64,000 nt of DNA from positions 62,001 to 126,000 of the forward strand of contig NZ_BNAD01000009.1 of assembly GCF_014653115.1 (NCBI RefSeq). Direction: 5' to 3'. Positions 8,458 to 20,079 of the stretch are shown here, piece by piece. The position numbers and the translations under genes are program-made. Below the pieces are notes generated by a model. It worked only from the letters and a program-made list of their open reading frames with translations, was not told the origin of the DNA and did not search any database. The first letter of the stretch is position 1. Each line of letters opens with the position of its first letter. The stretch is from Nocardioides flavus (ex Wang et al. 2016) (GTDB taxonomy: Bacteria > Actinomycetota > Actinomycetes > Propionibacteriales > Nocardioidaceae).

Positions 8458-8826
8458 ATGCCGCCCGAGCCGAAGACGTGCCAGTCCTGCGGGCGCACGA
8501 TCGAGTGGCGCAAGAAGTGGGAGCGCGACTGGGACCAGGTGCGCTACTGCTCCGCGTCGTGCCGCAAGCGGGGCGTATCCGACGTCGACCGCCGGCTCGA
8601 GGCTGCCATCCTCGACCTGCTCGCCCAGCGCGCCCGTACGGCCACCATCTGTCCGTCGGACGCCGCCCGCGCAGTCGGTGACGACGACTCCTGGCGCGAG
8701 CTGATGGAGCCGGCCAGGCGCGCGGCCCGACGCCTGGTCGAGCGCGGTGAGGTCGTGATCACCCAGGCCGGGCACGTGGTCGACCCCTCGACGGCGAAGG
8801 GCGCGATCCGCATCAGGCGCGCCTGA
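8458..8826 (+). CDS. DUF2256-DUF3253 fusion protein
   Basis: 122 aa from ATG 8458. Residues 1-40 form a DUF2256 zinc-ribbon-like motif: [14 protein letters not shown], then [12 protein letters not shown], giving four Cys in two pairs. Residues about 45-122 match DUF3253, a small winged-helix-like domain ([20 protein letters not shown], then [16 protein letters not shown]). Both domains are known as separate proteins beside photolyase-like and oxidoreductase genes. The fused form suggests a small nucleic-acid-binding protein. Function is unknown. Confidence 0.8.
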   Translation: MPPEPKTCQSCGRTIEWRKKWERDWDQVRYCSASCRKRGVSDVDRRLEAAILDLLAQRARTATICPSDAARAVGDDDSWRELMEPARRAARRLVERGEVVITQAGHVVDPSTAKGAIRIRRA

Positions 8827-8853
8827 GCCTCACTCCTCGAGCACCCCGGCTGG

Positions 8854-9831
8854 TCACTCGTACGCGCCGGCGGGATCCGCGAGGAAGGCGAGGTCGTCGG
8901 CCTGGTCCAGGCGGTAGCTGCCGCTCGCGTTGCAGTTGTAGTTGAGGCCGAACGAGGTGACCGCCACCACGAGGTTCTGCTCCTCCAGCTCGGGCGTGGA
9001 GATGTCGAAGGTCGGCCCGCCGGAGTCGCCGAAGCAGGTGCCCCCGCTGGTCCCGCGACCCGCGTGGCTGAACATCACCGCGATGTCCTTGTAGCCGTAG
9101 GCCCCCTTGAAGCTCACCAGGCGGCGGTCGGCCTTGCGGCGCGTGTCGCCGCCGAAGGACGACTTCGGGCTGCTGCCCTCGAGCCCGTAGCCCACGGACT
9201 CGAAGAGGCCGTCGCGCTTGGCCGCCCGGGAGTAGTAGGTGTCGAGGTGGTCCTCCTCCGGAAGGGTCCCGAACTCGGTGAGCGGTCGGCCCTCGCCGTC
9301 CACCAGCACCGGCTCACTGAGCTCGACGACCGCGACGTCGTGCAGCAGGAACGCCGCGTCGACGTACTCCGGGTGGGTGTAGGTCGTCTCGGCCTCGTGC
9401 CACGTCGGGCTCGCGTCCAGCGCCGCCGACCAGTCGTCGTAGCGCTCCTGGTTGCGGTCCGGGACGTAGGTCGAGCTCCGGGGGAGGATGGAGTAGTCGG
9501 GCTCCTCCTCGACCGAGAACCACACGTCCGTGCCGCCGTGCAGCGGATCCTCGGGCGCCTCGCCCTCGATCCCGACCGCGTACGTGCAGTGCCCGGCAGT
9601 CAGCACCGTGTCGGCGTCGAGCAACGTGCCGGTGCAGTTGAACCAGCCGCCCGGGTCGTCGAAGCGGGAGTCCACGGCGTCGGGCACGTAGAACAGGAGC
9701 TGCCCGACGTACGGGTGCTCGTAGTCGTCGGGGGCGCCGCCGACGATGGCGCCGGCGGGCTGGGTGGTGGACACGAGCAGGGCGGCGGAGGCCAGGGACG
9801 TGACGGTGAGACGGCCGAGGTGGAGCGACAT
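8854..9831 (-). CDS. Secreted trypsin-like serine protease (S1 family)
   Basis: 325 aa. The ATG at 9831 is preceded by GGAGGAACACCCC, a good ribosome site; the longer in-frame start at 9873 is not supported. Residues 1-28 form a signal peptide ending in AGA, directly before IVGG, the classical mature N-terminus of trypsin-like enzymes. The catalytic triad is visible: His81 (TAGHC), Asp165 (HDVAVVEL) and Ser270 (GDSGGP). It should be an exported endopeptidase. Lys/Arg or other specificity cannot be read confidently. Confidence 0.85.
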   Translation of the reverse strand: MSLHLGRLTVTSLASAALLVSTTQPAGAIVGGAPDDYEHPYVGQLLFYVPDAVDSRFDDPGGWFNCTGTLLDADTVLTAGHCTYAVGIEGEAPEDPLHGGTDVWFSVEEEPDYSILPRSSTYVPDRNQERYDDWSAALDASPTWHEAETTYTHPEYVDAAFLLHDVAVVELSEPVLVDGEGRPLTEFGTLPEEDHLDTYYSRAAKRDGLFESVGYGLEGSSPKSSFGGDTRRKADRRLVSFKGAYGYKDIAVMFSHAGRGTSGGTCFGDSGGPTFDISTPELEEQNLVVAVTSFGLNYNCNASGSYRLDQADDLAFLADPAGAYE

Positions 9832-9930
9832 GGGGTGTTCCTCCCGGAGCGGGGTCGGATGGTGCGTCCACATCAGCGCCCCGACCGCCGCGCTGTCATC
9901 CCCGAGGTGGGGGAGCAGGCTCCCGGCCGC

Positions 9931-9963
9931 TCCGCTGCCAGCGGATCCACCCGCAGCAGAACG
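9931..9963 (+). promoter_or_regulatory. Possible PopR/ClgR-type operator upstream of clpP
   Basis: A perfect inverted repeat, TCCGCT-GCC-AGCGGA (9931-9945), is followed by CAGCAGAACG (9954-9963). The same 10-mer occurs upstream of the popR-like gene at 11611-11620. Both lie where a clpP regulator would bind. The assignment is inferred from position and shared sequence only. Confidence 0.35.
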
Positions 9964-10001
9964 CCCTGTGCTGGGCCGCCCGACGGGGACACGCTGGCTC
10001 C

Positions 10002-10616
10002 ATGACCACTGACACCACCAACGGACGCATCGAGGACGAGCTCGTCCGGCGACTCATGCACCAGCGGATCATCGTCCTGGGCGAGGAGCTCGGCGAGGCC
10101 AACGGCAACCGGCTCATGCACCAGCTGCTGCTCCTGTCCGCCGAGGACCCCCGTGCCGACATCAGCCTCTGGATCAACTCGCCCGGCGGCTCGGTGTCGT
10201 CGATGCTCGCGATCCACGACGTGATGCGACTGATCCCCAACGACGTGAGCACCCTGGCGATGGGGATGGCGGCGAGCGCGGGACAGTTCCTGCTCTCCGC
10301 CGGCACGCCCGGCAAGAGGTACGCCCTGCCGCACGCCCGCGTGCTGCTCCACCAGGGCTCCGCGGGCATCGGCGGCACGGCCGTCGACATCGAGATCCAG
10401 GCCGAGGACCTGCGCCGCACGCGCGACACCGTCCTCGCGCTGGTCTCCGAGCACACCGGGCAGGACCGCGAGCGGATCGAGCGCGACTCGCGGCGCGACC
10501 GGTGGTTCAGCGCCGAGGAGGCGCTGGCGTACGGCTTCGTCGACCAGGTGATCAGCTCGCTCGACCACGTGACGCCGGCGCACACCCGTACGGTCGGCCT
10601 GGCGGGTGCGCGATGA
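10002..10616 (+). CDS. clpP: ATP-dependent Clp protease proteolytic subunit, first of an accessory pair
   Basis: 204 aa from ATG 10002. It is a complete ClpP with catalytic Ser92 (GMAASAGQ), His117 ([10 protein letters not shown]) and a plausible Asp in the C-terminal third. The substrate-strand motif [11 protein letters not shown] is at 57-67. ClpP forms two stacked heptameric rings that degrade proteins delivered by ClpX or ClpC. The neighbouring second clpP and the PopR-like regulator suggest this is the inducible clpP3-clpP4-like pair known from Streptomyces rather than the essential clpP1P2. Its stop overlaps the next start (ATGA). Confidence 0.9.
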   Translation: MTTDTTNGRIEDELVRRLMHQRIIVLGEELGEANGNRLMHQLLLLSAEDPRADISLWINSPGGSVSSMLAIHDVMRLIPNDVSTLAMGMAASAGQFLLSAGTPGKRYALPHARVLLHQGSAGIGGTAVDIEIQAEDLRRTRDTVLALVSEHTGQDRERIERDSRRDRWFSAEEALAYGFVDQVISSLDHVTPAHTRTVGLAGAR

Positions 10617-11215
10617 GCGGCTACACGATCCCCTACGTCGTGCAGCAGACCCCGCGCGGCGAGCGCACGCTCGACCTCTACTCGCGGCTGCTGTCCGAGC
10701 GCATCGTCTACCTCGGCACGGAGATCGACGACGGGGTCGCCAACGCGGTCATCGCCCAGCTGCTCCACCTGGCCTCGGAGAACCCCGAGCTGCCGATCAG
10801 CCTCTACATCAACTCGCCCGGCGGCTCCATCACCGCCATGCTGGCGGTCTACGACGCGATGCAGTTCGTCAGGCCGCCGGTCGAGACCGTGTGCGTGGGG
10901 CAGGCCGCGTGGACCGCCGCGGTCCTGCTGGCCGGGGGAGCGCCCGGGCGGCGCGCGATCCTGCCGCACGGCCGGGTCGTGCTGCACCAGCCCGCGACGC
11001 AGGGTCGCGGGACGATCCCCGACCTGATCCTGGAGGCGGACGAGGTCGCCCGCGTCCGGGTGCTGCTCGAGGAGGTGCTCGCCCAGCACACCGGACGTAC
11101 GGCCGAGCAGGTCCGGCAGGACACCGACCGCACCCTCGTCCTGCCCGGCGAGGCTGCGGTGGAGTACGGCCTCGTCGACACGGTGGTCCGTGAGCAGGGA
11201 CCGGCGCTGGTCTGA
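10613..11215 (+). CDS. ClpP-like subunit lacking the catalytic serine
   Basis: 200 aa from ATG 10613, coupled to the first clpP. The fold is well conserved ([15 protein letters not shown] at 63-77, [12 protein letters not shown] with His125). However, the active-site motif reads [14 protein letters not shown]: Trp100 (codon TGG) replaces the nucleophile Ser found in GQAAS. A single C-to-G change from TCG would produce it. The subunit cannot use the normal mechanism, but it could still build or regulate a hetero-tetradecamer with the upstream active ClpP. A sequencing error at this base cannot be excluded. Confidence 0.88.
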   Translation: MSGYTIPYVVQQTPRGERTLDLYSRLLSERIVYLGTEIDDGVANAVIAQLLHLASENPELPISLYINSPGGSITAMLAVYDAMQFVRPPVETVCVGQAAWTAAVLLAGGAPGRRAILPHGRVVLHQPATQGRGTIPDLILEADEVARVRVLLEEVLAQHTGRTAEQVRQDTDRTLVLPGEAAVEYGLVDTVVREQGPALV

Positions 11216-11242
11216 CCTGGGCCCGGACCTCTCGGGGTCAGG
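11216..11242. terminator. Hairpin between clpP and the popR-like gene
   Basis: CCTGGGCCCG (11216-11225) pairs with CGGGGTCAGG (11233-11242) with two mismatches and a 7-nt loop. It sits between convergent stop codons and includes the stop of the popR-like gene, so it probably serves both strands. Confidence 0.45.
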
Positions 11243-11561
11243 CGGCCAGGGCGAGCGCGTCCGGCCGGCCGGTGCGGACCGCCAGGCGGCGCACGCTCAG
11301 GTCGAGCGCCCCGGCGATGGCGTGGAGCATCTCCGAGGAGGGGTCCTTGAGGCCGCGTTCGACCTCCGACAGGTACTGCACGGAGACCCCGGCGCGTCCC
11401 GCGACGTCGACGAGGCGCTCGCCTCGCCGGCTGCGCTCGCGATGCAGCTCGCGCCCGACGAGCTCGCGCCACAGCGGCTCGGGCGGCTCGACGGCACGCT
11501 CGGGCCCACGCTCGGGCCCACGCTCGGACTCACGCTCGGGGAACGGCACGATCTCGCCCAT
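11238..11561 (-). CDS. popR: PopR/ClgR-like XRE-family regulator of clpP
   Basis: 107 aa. After a charged N-terminal segment containing 12-bp repeats (GPERGPER), an XRE HTH domain runs from about residue 35 to 95. It has RGERLVDVAGRAGVSVQYLS then EVERGLKDPSSEMLHAI, the signature of ClgR and PopR. In Streptomyces, PopR activates clpP3-clpP4 and is itself degraded by ClpP through C-terminal alanines. This protein ends in ALALAA, matching such a degron. Facing the clpP pair convergently, it is probably its activator and substrate. The symbol is given by analogy. Confidence 0.75.
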   Translation of the reverse strand: MGEIVPFPERESERGPERGPERAVEPPEPLWRELVGRELHRERSRRGERLVDVAGRAGVSVQYLSEVERGLKDPSSEMLHAIAGALDLSVRRLAVRTGRPDALALAA

Positions 11562-11567
11562 GGACCG

Positions 11568-11573
11568 AACCTA
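11568..11573 (-). promoter_or_regulatory. Leaderless -10 box of the popR-like gene
   Basis: On the minus strand TAGGTT is followed by CGGTCC and then the ATG. The 6-nt spacing puts transcription initiation at the start codon. No ribosome site is present, which supports a leaderless transcript. Confidence 0.55.
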
Positions 11574-11630
11574 GCCCGGCCACCTGCCAGGACCGCAGCG
11601 ATTCCGCTCCCAGCAGAACGACGAGGCGAC

Positions 11631-13103
11631 TCAGGTGCCGCAGAAGGTCTGGTAGCCGGCGAACGAGTCGGGGGCCGGCTCGGCGTAGCGCTCCAGCCCG
11701 GGACGCTGGTCGTACGGTGCGGTGACGACCGCGAGCAGTCGCTCGAACGGTGCGAGGTCCCCGTCGGTCGCGGCCGCGAGGGCCTCCTCCACGAGGTGGT
11801 TGCGCGGGACGTGCACGGGGTTGACCCGGTCCATCGCGTCGGCGTCCGGGCCCACGGCCAGCCAGCGCTCGGTCCAGGCGTCGAACCCGGCGAGGTCGAG
11901 GAACATCCCCCGCGCAGGCTCCGTGTCCCCCCGCGCGGCCGCGCCGAGGCTGCGGAAGAACGACGTGTGGTCGACGTGGTCGGCCTGCACGAGGGCGAGG
12001 AGGTCGGCGACGAGCGCGGACGCCACCGCCTCGTCGAGCCCGGCGGGGAGGCCGAGCTTGGCGCGCATCCCGGTGGACCACGCCGCGGAGTAGTGCTCGC
12101 GGAAGCGGCCGAGCGACTCGACGGCCAGCGCGACGGCGGCGTCCTGCTCCGCGGCGACGAGGGGGAGCAGCGCCTCGGCGAGGCGGGCGAGGTTCCACTC
12201 CGCGACCACCGGCTGGTTGCCGTACGCGTAGCGCCCGCCGGTGTCGATGGAGCTGAAGACGGTGGCGGGGTCGAAGGCGTCCATGAAGGCGCACGGGCCG
12301 TAGTCGATCGTCTCGCCCGAGATCGTCATGTTGTCGGTGTTCATCACGCCGTGGACGAAGCCGACGAGCATCCACTGCGCGACGAGGTCCGCCTGGACGG
12401 CGACCACGGCGTCGAAGAGCGCGATCGCGGGGTTGTCCGCCCCGGCCGCGTGGGGGTGGTGGCGGGCGACGGCGTGATCGACGAGGCGCCGCAGCAGGTC
12501 GAGGTCGTCGGTGGCGCGGGCGTACTGGAAGGTCCCGACGCGCAGGTGGCTGCTGGCGACGCGGGCCAGCACGGCCCCCGGCAGCACGCTCTCGCGCTGC
12601 ACGGCCCGGCCCGTCGCGACGACCGCGAGGCTGCGGGTGGTGGGGATGCCGAGCGCGTGCATCGCCTCGCTGACGAGGTGCTCGCGCAGCATGGGCCCGA
12701 CGGCCGCGAGTCCGTCGCCGCCACGGGAGAACGGCGTACGCCCGGAGCCCTTGAGGTGCAGGTCGCGCATCCGGCCGGAGGTGTCGACCAGCTCGCCGAG
12801 CAGCAGCGCTCGCCCGTCACCGAGGCGCGGTGAGTAGCCACCGAACTGGTGACCGGCGTAGGCCTGCGCGACCGGGGTCGCCCCCACCGGCGGCCGGGTG
12901 CCGGTCAGCAGGCCGATGCCGTCGCCGCGCAGCCAGCCGGCGTCGAGGCCGAGCTCCTCGGCGAGCGGCTCGTTGAGGACGAGCAGCCGCGGCTCGGGGG
13001 TCTCGGCGGCCTGCCACGGCAGCGCGAGCTCGGGGAGCTCGCGGGCGAAGCGTCCGTCGAGTGCCGGGAACGAGGTGGGGGTCGAGGTCGGTGCCGGTGT
13101 CAC
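11631..13103 (-). CDS. selO: Protein adenylyltransferase SelO (YdiU family)
   Basis: 490 aa, the normal size for SelO. GTG 13103 is the only plausible start near the conserved N-terminus ([15 protein letters not shown]). The pseudokinase core is clear: [20 protein letters not shown] near 95, [17 protein letters not shown] with the key Lys, and [20 protein letters not shown] carrying the Asn/Asp metal residues. SelO transfers AMP from ATP to Ser/Thr/Tyr of proteins and is linked to redox stress. Bacterial forms lack the selenocysteine of eukaryotic homologues; here the protein ends FCGT with a Cys near the end. Confidence 0.93.
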   Translation of the reverse strand: MTPAPTSTPTSFPALDGRFARELPELALPWQAAETPEPRLLVLNEPLAEELGLDAGWLRGDGIGLLTGTRPPVGATPVAQAYAGHQFGGYSPRLGDGRALLLGELVDTSGRMRDLHLKGSGRTPFSRGGDGLAAVGPMLREHLVSEAMHALGIPTTRSLAVVATGRAVQRESVLPGAVLARVASSHLRVGTFQYARATDDLDLLRRLVDHAVARHHPHAAGADNPAIALFDAVVAVQADLVAQWMLVGFVHGVMNTDNMTISGETIDYGPCAFMDAFDPATVFSSIDTGGRYAYGNQPVVAEWNLARLAEALLPLVAAEQDAAVALAVESLGRFREHYSAAWSTGMRAKLGLPAGLDEAVASALVADLLALVQADHVDHTSFFRSLGAAARGDTEPARGMFLDLAGFDAWTERWLAVGPDADAMDRVNPVHVPRNHLVEEALAAATDGDLAPFERLLAVVTAPYDQRPGLERYAEPAPDSFAGYQTFCGT

Positions 13104-13150
13104 TTCCTCGACGATACGCGGCCCGCCGACGCAGGCGGAGCCGTCGCTGC

Positions 13151-14716
13151 TCAGGCGCCGCCGGCCGGCAGCGCCTCCAGCATGATGTCGGGGTTGTCGC
13201 GGGCCGTGACCTGGGCGCGCCACTGGTCGACGAAGAGGGCCAGGCGGGTGCCGTCGCTGCGCTCGAGGACCTCGACCCCGCGCTTGCCGGCGAGCGCGGC
13301 GGCGCCGTCCGCGTCGGTGCGCCGGGCCACCTGGTAGTCGAGGCGGGAGAACCGGATGGGGGAGTTGAACTCGTTGGTCATGCGGTCCTCGACGACCTCG
13401 AACTGCATGGGACCGACGGCGGCGAGGACCGGGTTCTGGTCGCCGCGCAGGTCCGAGCGCAGCACCTGGACCACGCCTTCCTGGTCGAGCTGCTCGATGC
13501 CGCGGCGGAACTGCTTGTAGCGGCCGATGTCGCCGGCGCTGGCGGTGACGAAGTGCTCGGGCGCGAAGCTCGGGACGGGCGGGTACTCGATCGGGTCGCC
13601 GACGTAGACGGTGTCGCCGACCCGCAGCGCCTGGGCGTTGACGAAGCCGATGATGTCGCCGGGCTCGGCGCTCTCGACGGCGGCGGTGTCGCGGCCGAAG
13701 ACCGACTGGGCGAACTTCGTCGCGAACGGCTTGCCGGTCCCGGCGTGGGTGACGACCATGCCGCGCTCGAAGGTCCCGGACACGACCCGGGCGTAGGCGA
13801 GCCGGTCGCGGTGCGCGTTGTTCATGCCCGACTGGACCTTGAAGACGAACGCGCTGAAGTCGTCGGTGGTGTCGCGCACCGTCCCGTCGACACCGGTCGT
13901 CGCGCTCGGGTCGGGGGCGATGTCGAGCAGCAGGTCGAGCAGCTGGGCGACGCCGAAGTTCTGCAGGGCGGAGGCGAACATGACCGGGGTGGTCTCGCCG
14001 CTCAGGAACCGGGCCTGGTCGTGGTCGGCCTCGTCGAGCTCGAGCAGCTCGTGCTCCTCGACGGCGGTGGACCACGGCAGGGCGTCGGCCTCCTCGACCT
14101 GGTCGGGGGCCATCCGGCGCTCGGGAGCGCGCGTCGCGCCGCCGGCGGTGCGGGTGTACTTCACGAACTCGCCGGTGCGCCGGTCGAGCACGCCGCGGAA
14201 GTCGCCGGCCTCGCCGACGGGCCAGGTGAGCGGCGTGGGCCGGAGGCGGATCTTCTCCTGGATCAGGTCCATCAGCTCGAGGGCCGACAGGCCGGGCCGG
14301 TCCCACTTGTTGATGACGGTCATGACCGGGATGCCGCGCAGCGCGCAGACCTTGAACAGCTTGAGCGTCTGCGGCTCGAGCCCCTTGCCGGCGTCGACCA
14401 GCATCACGGCCGAGTCGACCGCCGACAGCACCCGGTAGGTGTCCTCGGAGAAGTCGCTGTGGCCGGGGGTGTCGACGAGGTTGATCACGTGGTCGCGGTA
14501 GACGAACTGCAGCGCCGCGGACGTGATCGAGATGCCGCGGGCCTTCTCCATCGCCATCCAGTCCGACACGGTGGCCCGCCGGTCGCCCTTGCCGTGGACG
14601 GCTCCGGCCTCGGTGATCACCCGCGCGTGCAGGGCGAGGGCCTCGGTGAGGGTCGACTTGCCCGCGTCGGGGTGGCTGATGACGGCGAACGTACGGCGGG
14701 GGCGGGTGTCGGGCAC
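13151..14716 (-). CDS. prfC: Peptide chain release factor 3 (RF3)
   Basis: 521 aa translational GTPase. The GTP-binding motifs are in order: SHPDAGKST (G1, residues 14-22), DTPGHSDF (G3), NKWDRP (G4). The RF3-specific stretch [19 protein letters not shown] follows G1. RF3 uses GTP to remove RF1/RF2 from the ribosome after peptide release. It is a single gene transcribed in line with selO and the ROK regulator, and the gaps are too small to show clear separate promoters. Confidence 0.95.
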   Translation of the reverse strand: MPDTRPRRTFAVISHPDAGKSTLTEALALHARVITEAGAVHGKGDRRATVSDWMAMEKARGISITSAALQFVYRDHVINLVDTPGHSDFSEDTYRVLSAVDSAVMLVDAGKGLEPQTLKLFKVCALRGIPVMTVINKWDRPGLSALELMDLIQEKIRLRPTPLTWPVGEAGDFRGVLDRRTGEFVKYTRTAGGATRAPERRMAPDQVEEADALPWSTAVEEHELLELDEADHDQARFLSGETTPVMFASALQNFGVAQLLDLLLDIAPDPSATTGVDGTVRDTTDDFSAFVFKVQSGMNNAHRDRLAYARVVSGTFERGMVVTHAGTGKPFATKFAQSVFGRDTAAVESAEPGDIIGFVNAQALRVGDTVYVGDPIEYPPVPSFAPEHFVTASAGDIGRYKQFRRGIEQLDQEGVVQVLRSDLRGDQNPVLAAVGPMQFEVVEDRMTNEFNSPIRFSRLDYQVARRTDADGAAALAGKRGVEVLERSDGTRLALFVDQWRAQVTARDNPDIMLEALPAGGA

Positions 14717-14725
14717 CGCGTGAAT

Positions 14726-15964
14726 CTACCCGGCCGGGCGCGCAAGTGCCGCGTCGACGGCGCGCGGGGAGAGCACCGACTCGAGGGCCAGCCGGACGCA
14801 GCCGACGACCCCGGCGCGGTCCCCGTACGCCGCGGGGAGGACCTGCAGGTCACGCCCGGCGAGCGCGGTGGTGGCGCTGAAGAGGCCCTCGCGCAGCCCC
14901 GCGGAGAACGTGTCGAACGCGCCGGCCATGTCGCCACCGACGACGACGGTGCGCGGGTTGAGGACGGTGACCGCGGCGGCGAGCGCCTCTCCGATGTGGC
15001 GACCAGCCTCGCGCACGACGGCCCGCGCGCGCCCGCTGCCGCGCCCGGCAGCCGCGACCAGGTCACGCACGTGGTCGACGTCCTCGCCCTCCGCCCGCAG
15101 CCTCTCGACCAGCGCCCACCCGCTCGCCACGGTCTCCAGGCAGCCGGTCTCGCCGCACCGGCAGCGCAGTCCCGCGGCGGCAGGCACCTTCACGTGCCCG
15201 AGCTCGCCGGCGGCGTTGCGGTGCCCGCGGACCAGCCGGCCGTCGGCGACGATGCCCAGCCCGATGCCGGTCGAGGCCTTGAGCACCAGCGCGTCGTCGT
15301 GCTCCTGCACCGTGGCCTCCTCCTCGGCCCCGGCCAGCGGCATCTGCGACAGCGCCATCACCCGCATGTCGTTGTCCAGCATCACGGGCGCGTCGGTGAC
15401 CCGGCGCAGCCAGGGGGTGAGCGGCACGCCGTCCCAGCCGGTCAGGGCGGGGGAGTCGACGCTCATCGCGCGGCCGGGGTCGACGGTGCCCGCCAGGGAC
15501 ATGCCGACACCCCGTACCTCCGCGCCCGTACGGCCCAAGTCCTGCAGCATCCGCTCGAGGTGGTCGACCACCAGCGGCATCAGCACGTCCGGACCCGGCC
15601 CGGTCTCCTCCTCGAGGCTCACCCCGGCGAGCTCGGTCCCGTCGAGGGAGCACACCGACAGCTGCGAGCGGCTGCGGCCCACGGCGACGGCGAGCACGAG
15701 CCCGGCGTCGCGGTTGAGCACGAGCGTCGTCGCGGGACGTCCGCCGGTCGCGGACTCCTCCTCGCCCTCCAGCACCAGCCCGGCCTCGGCCAGGGCCGTG
15801 AGCCGCGCGTTGACGGCCGTGCGGGACAGGCCGGTCGCCCTGCCCAACGCACCTCGCGTCGCGGCCCGTCCGGACCGGATGAGGGCCAGGACCTCACCGG
15901 CGGTGGCGGAGGCAGGCGCAGCGGTGAGGGAGTGCAGCGGGGCGGGGGTCGGGGCGGGCGTCAT
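14726..15964 (-). CDS. ROK-family transcriptional regulator, divergent from the Entner-Doudoroff operon
   Basis: 412 aa. An N-terminal winged HTH (about residues 20-75, [28 protein letters not shown]) is fused to a ROK sugar-kinase-like domain. The ROK zinc motif [10 protein letters not shown] near residue 260 and GELGHVKV are intact, while the first glycine-rich ATP site is weak, as in NagC/XylR repressors. Such proteins usually repress sugar genes and release DNA on binding a sugar or sugar phosphate. It is divergent from zwf-edd-eda with 89 bp between starts, so it is the obvious candidate regulator (inference). Confidence 0.85.
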   Translation of the reverse strand: MTPAPTPAPLHSLTAAPASATAGEVLALIRSGRAATRGALGRATGLSRTAVNARLTALAEAGLVLEGEEESATGGRPATTLVLNRDAGLVLAVAVGRSRSQLSVCSLDGTELAGVSLEEETGPGPDVLMPLVVDHLERMLQDLGRTGAEVRGVGMSLAGTVDPGRAMSVDSPALTGWDGVPLTPWLRRVTDAPVMLDNDMRVMALSQMPLAGAEEEATVQEHDDALVLKASTGIGLGIVADGRLVRGHRNAAGELGHVKVPAAAGLRCRCGETGCLETVASGWALVERLRAEGEDVDHVRDLVAAAGRGSGRARAVVREAGRHIGEALAAAVTVLNPRTVVVGGDMAGAFDTFSAGLREGLFSATTALAGRDLQVLPAAYGDRAGVVGCVRLALESVLSPRAVDAALARPAG

Positions 15965-15991
15965 GGTGGGGCGATTGTGGCACCAGCAAAT

Positions 15992-16008
15992 ATGTCTTGA
16001 AAAGACGT
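15992..16008. promoter_or_regulatory. Candidate ROK operator
   Basis: Imperfect inverted repeat ATGTCTT-GAA-AAGACGT, 7-bp arms with one mismatch. It is AT-rich against a GC-rich background and lies between the two divergent starts, just upstream of the zwf -35 box. Confidence 0.5.
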
Positions 16009-16016
16009 AAGTTCCG

Positions 16017-16045
16017 TTGCATTGGAACCGAACCGTCCGTACGGT
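16017..16045 (+). promoter_or_regulatory. Promoter of zwf-edd-eda
   Basis: TTGCAT (16017-16022) and TACGGT (16040-16045) are separated by exactly 17 bp. The -10 box ends 8 nt before the ATG at 16054, so the mRNA would be leaderless or nearly so. ACCGT-CCGT-ACGGT (16032-16045), another inverted repeat, overlaps the -10 box. Confidence 0.6.
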
Positions 16046-16053
16046 GGTGCGCC

Positions 16054-17528
16054 ATGGACCCGCTCACTCCCGTCGACCCCTGCGACTTCACCGTCTTCGG
16101 CGGCACCGGCGACCTCGCGCTGCGCAAGCTGCTGCCGGCGCTCTACCTCCGCGACCGCGACGGCCAGCTGCCCGACGGCTTCCGCGTCATCGGCGTCTCG
16201 CGCGCCGAGGTCGACGATGACGGCTACCGCGCGCTGGTGGCCGAGGCGTTGCGCGAGCACGTCCCCGAGGGGGACCTCGACACGCCGGTCGTCGAGCGAC
16301 TGCTCACCCGGCTGCACCACGTCGCGCTCGACATCGAGGACGTCGCGGCCTGGCACCAGCTCCACGACCGGCTCAAGGCCGGCGCCGCGTCCGACGACGT
16401 GATCCGCGTGTTCTACCTCGCGGTGGCCCCCGGCCTGTTCGGCACGATCTGCGAGCACCTCGAGGAGTCCGGCCTCGTCACCGAGCGCTCCCGCGTCGTG
16501 CTGGAGAAGCCGATGGGCAGCGACCTCGCCACCGCGCAGCAGGTCAACGCCGCCGTCGGACGTGTCTTCGACGAGTCGAGCATCTTCCGCATCGACCACT
16601 ACCTCGGCAAGGAGAGCGTGCAGAACCTGCTGGTCACCCGGTTCGCCAACACCTTCCTCGAGCCGTTGTGGAACAGCCGGTGGGTCGACCACGTCCAGAT
16701 CACCGTCTCGGAGTCGATCGGCGTCGGCGAGCGCGGCTCCTACTACGACCGCTCGGGCGCCCTGCGCGACATGGTGCAGAACCACCTCCTCCAGCTGCTG
16801 TGCCTGGTGGCGATGGAGCCCCCGACCTACGTCGACCGCGAGACGGTCCGCGACGAGAAGCTCAAGGTCCTGCAGGCCCTGCGGTCGATGACCCCCGAGC
16901 TCGTCGACCGCGACACCGTCGCCGGCCAGTACGCCGCCGGGCTGTGCGAGGGCCGTCCCGCCACGTCGTACGCCGAGGAGGTCGGGCACGCCAGCAGCAC
17001 CGAGACCTTCGTGGCCCTGAAGACCGAGGTGCAGAACTGGCGGTGGGCAGGCGTGCCGTTCTACCTGCGCACCGGCAAGCGGATGCCCGAGCGGGTCTCG
17101 GAGATCGTGGTGGTCTTCAAGGAGCCGCCGCACCCGATGTTCCCGCACAGCGAGGGCCCCACCGAGGCCAACCGGCTGCACATCCGCGTCCAGCCCGACG
17201 AGGGCATGCGCCTGCACATGACGGCCAAGGAGCCGGGCCCGGGCGGCATCCGCCTGCGTCCGGTGTCGCTGGACCTCAGCTATGCCGCCGCCTTCGGCAC
17301 CCGCTCGCCCGACGCGTACGAGCGCCTGCTGATGGACGTCGTGCGCGGCAACACCACCCTCTTCATGCGCCGCGACGAGGTCGAGGCCGCCTGGACGTGG
17401 GTCGCCCCCATCCTCGAGCGCTGGTCGCAGCCCTCGCACCGCCCCCGGCCCTACCCGGCCGGCACGCACGGTCCCGTCGCCTCCGTCACGCTCCTCGAGC
17501 GTGACGGCCGATCCTGGCAGGAGACAGC

Positions 17529-17532
<4 letters not shown>
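16054..17532 (+). CDS. zwf: Glucose-6-phosphate 1-dehydrogenase
   Basis: 492 aa. ATG 16054 is preferred over the longer in-frame start because it directly precedes the conserved nucleotide-binding motif ([16 protein letters not shown] at about residues 14-29) and fits the promoter spacing. The active-site signature RIDHYLGKE has Asp181, His182 and Lys186. The enzyme oxidises glucose-6-phosphate to 6-phosphogluconolactone, making NADPH or NADH. Its stop overlaps the edd start by 4 nt, so it is dedicated to the Entner-Doudoroff operon. Confidence 0.95.
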
Positions 17533-19386
<1,854 letters not shown>

Positions 19387-19403
<17 letters not shown>

Positions 19404-20040
19404 GGTCCAGGTCCGGCCTGCGCCGGCCTCGCTGCTCTCCCTCGTCCCGGTGGTGCCGGTCGTCGTGCTCGACGACCTCGCCCACGCCGTACCGGTGGCC
19501 CGCGCGCTCGTGGCAGGCGGTCTGCCCGTCATCGAGCTCACCCTGCGCACGCCGGTGGCGCTCGACGCCATCCGGGCGATCGCCGACGAGGTCCCCGAGA
19601 TCCTCGTCGGCGCCGGCACGATCACCTCGCCCGAGCTGGTCACGCGGGCCGTCGAGGCGGGCGCGCAGTTCCTCGTCTCCCCGGGGACGACCCCGGGCCT
19701 GCTCCGCGAGATGGCCGCCTCGGGGGTGCCGTTCCTGCCCGGGACCGCCACGGTCTCCGAGGCCATGGCCGTGCTCGAGGCGGGTTTCTCGGAGATGAAG
19801 TTCTTCCCGGCCGAGGCCTCCGGCGGCGCGCCCTACCTGAAGTCGCTGGCCTCGCCCCTGCCGGCGGCGCGCTTCTGCCCGACGGGTGGCATCACCGCGG
19901 CCTCGGCGCCGGCGTACCTCTCCCTGCCCAACGTCGGGTGCGTCGGCGGCTCCTGGCTCACGCCTGCGGACGCGCTCGCGGCGAGGGACTGGGACCGCGT
20001 GACCGCGCTCGCACGGGAGGCTGCCGCGCTCGCGGGCTGA
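19387..20040 (+). CDS. eda: 2-keto-3-deoxy-6-phosphogluconate (KDPG) aldolase
   Basis: 217 aa. The TTG start at 19387 lies inside the end of edd with a GAGGAGG ribosome site 6 nt upstream; longer frames would translate non-homologous sequence. The class I aldolase residues are present: Glu50 and Arg54 in PVIELTLRT, and Schiff-base Lys138 in EMKFFPAE. It splits KDPG into pyruvate and glyceraldehyde-3-phosphate, completing the pathway begun by zwf and edd. Confidence 0.93.
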
Positions 20041-20079
20041 GCCCACAACCAACCGCGGCCGAGCGGCGTCCCACCTCGC

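Noticed and set aside
20041..20079. Independent promoter for the GH16 gene
   Set aside because: Only 39 bp separate it from eda and no -10 or -35 box is convincing; read-through from the ED operon is possible.
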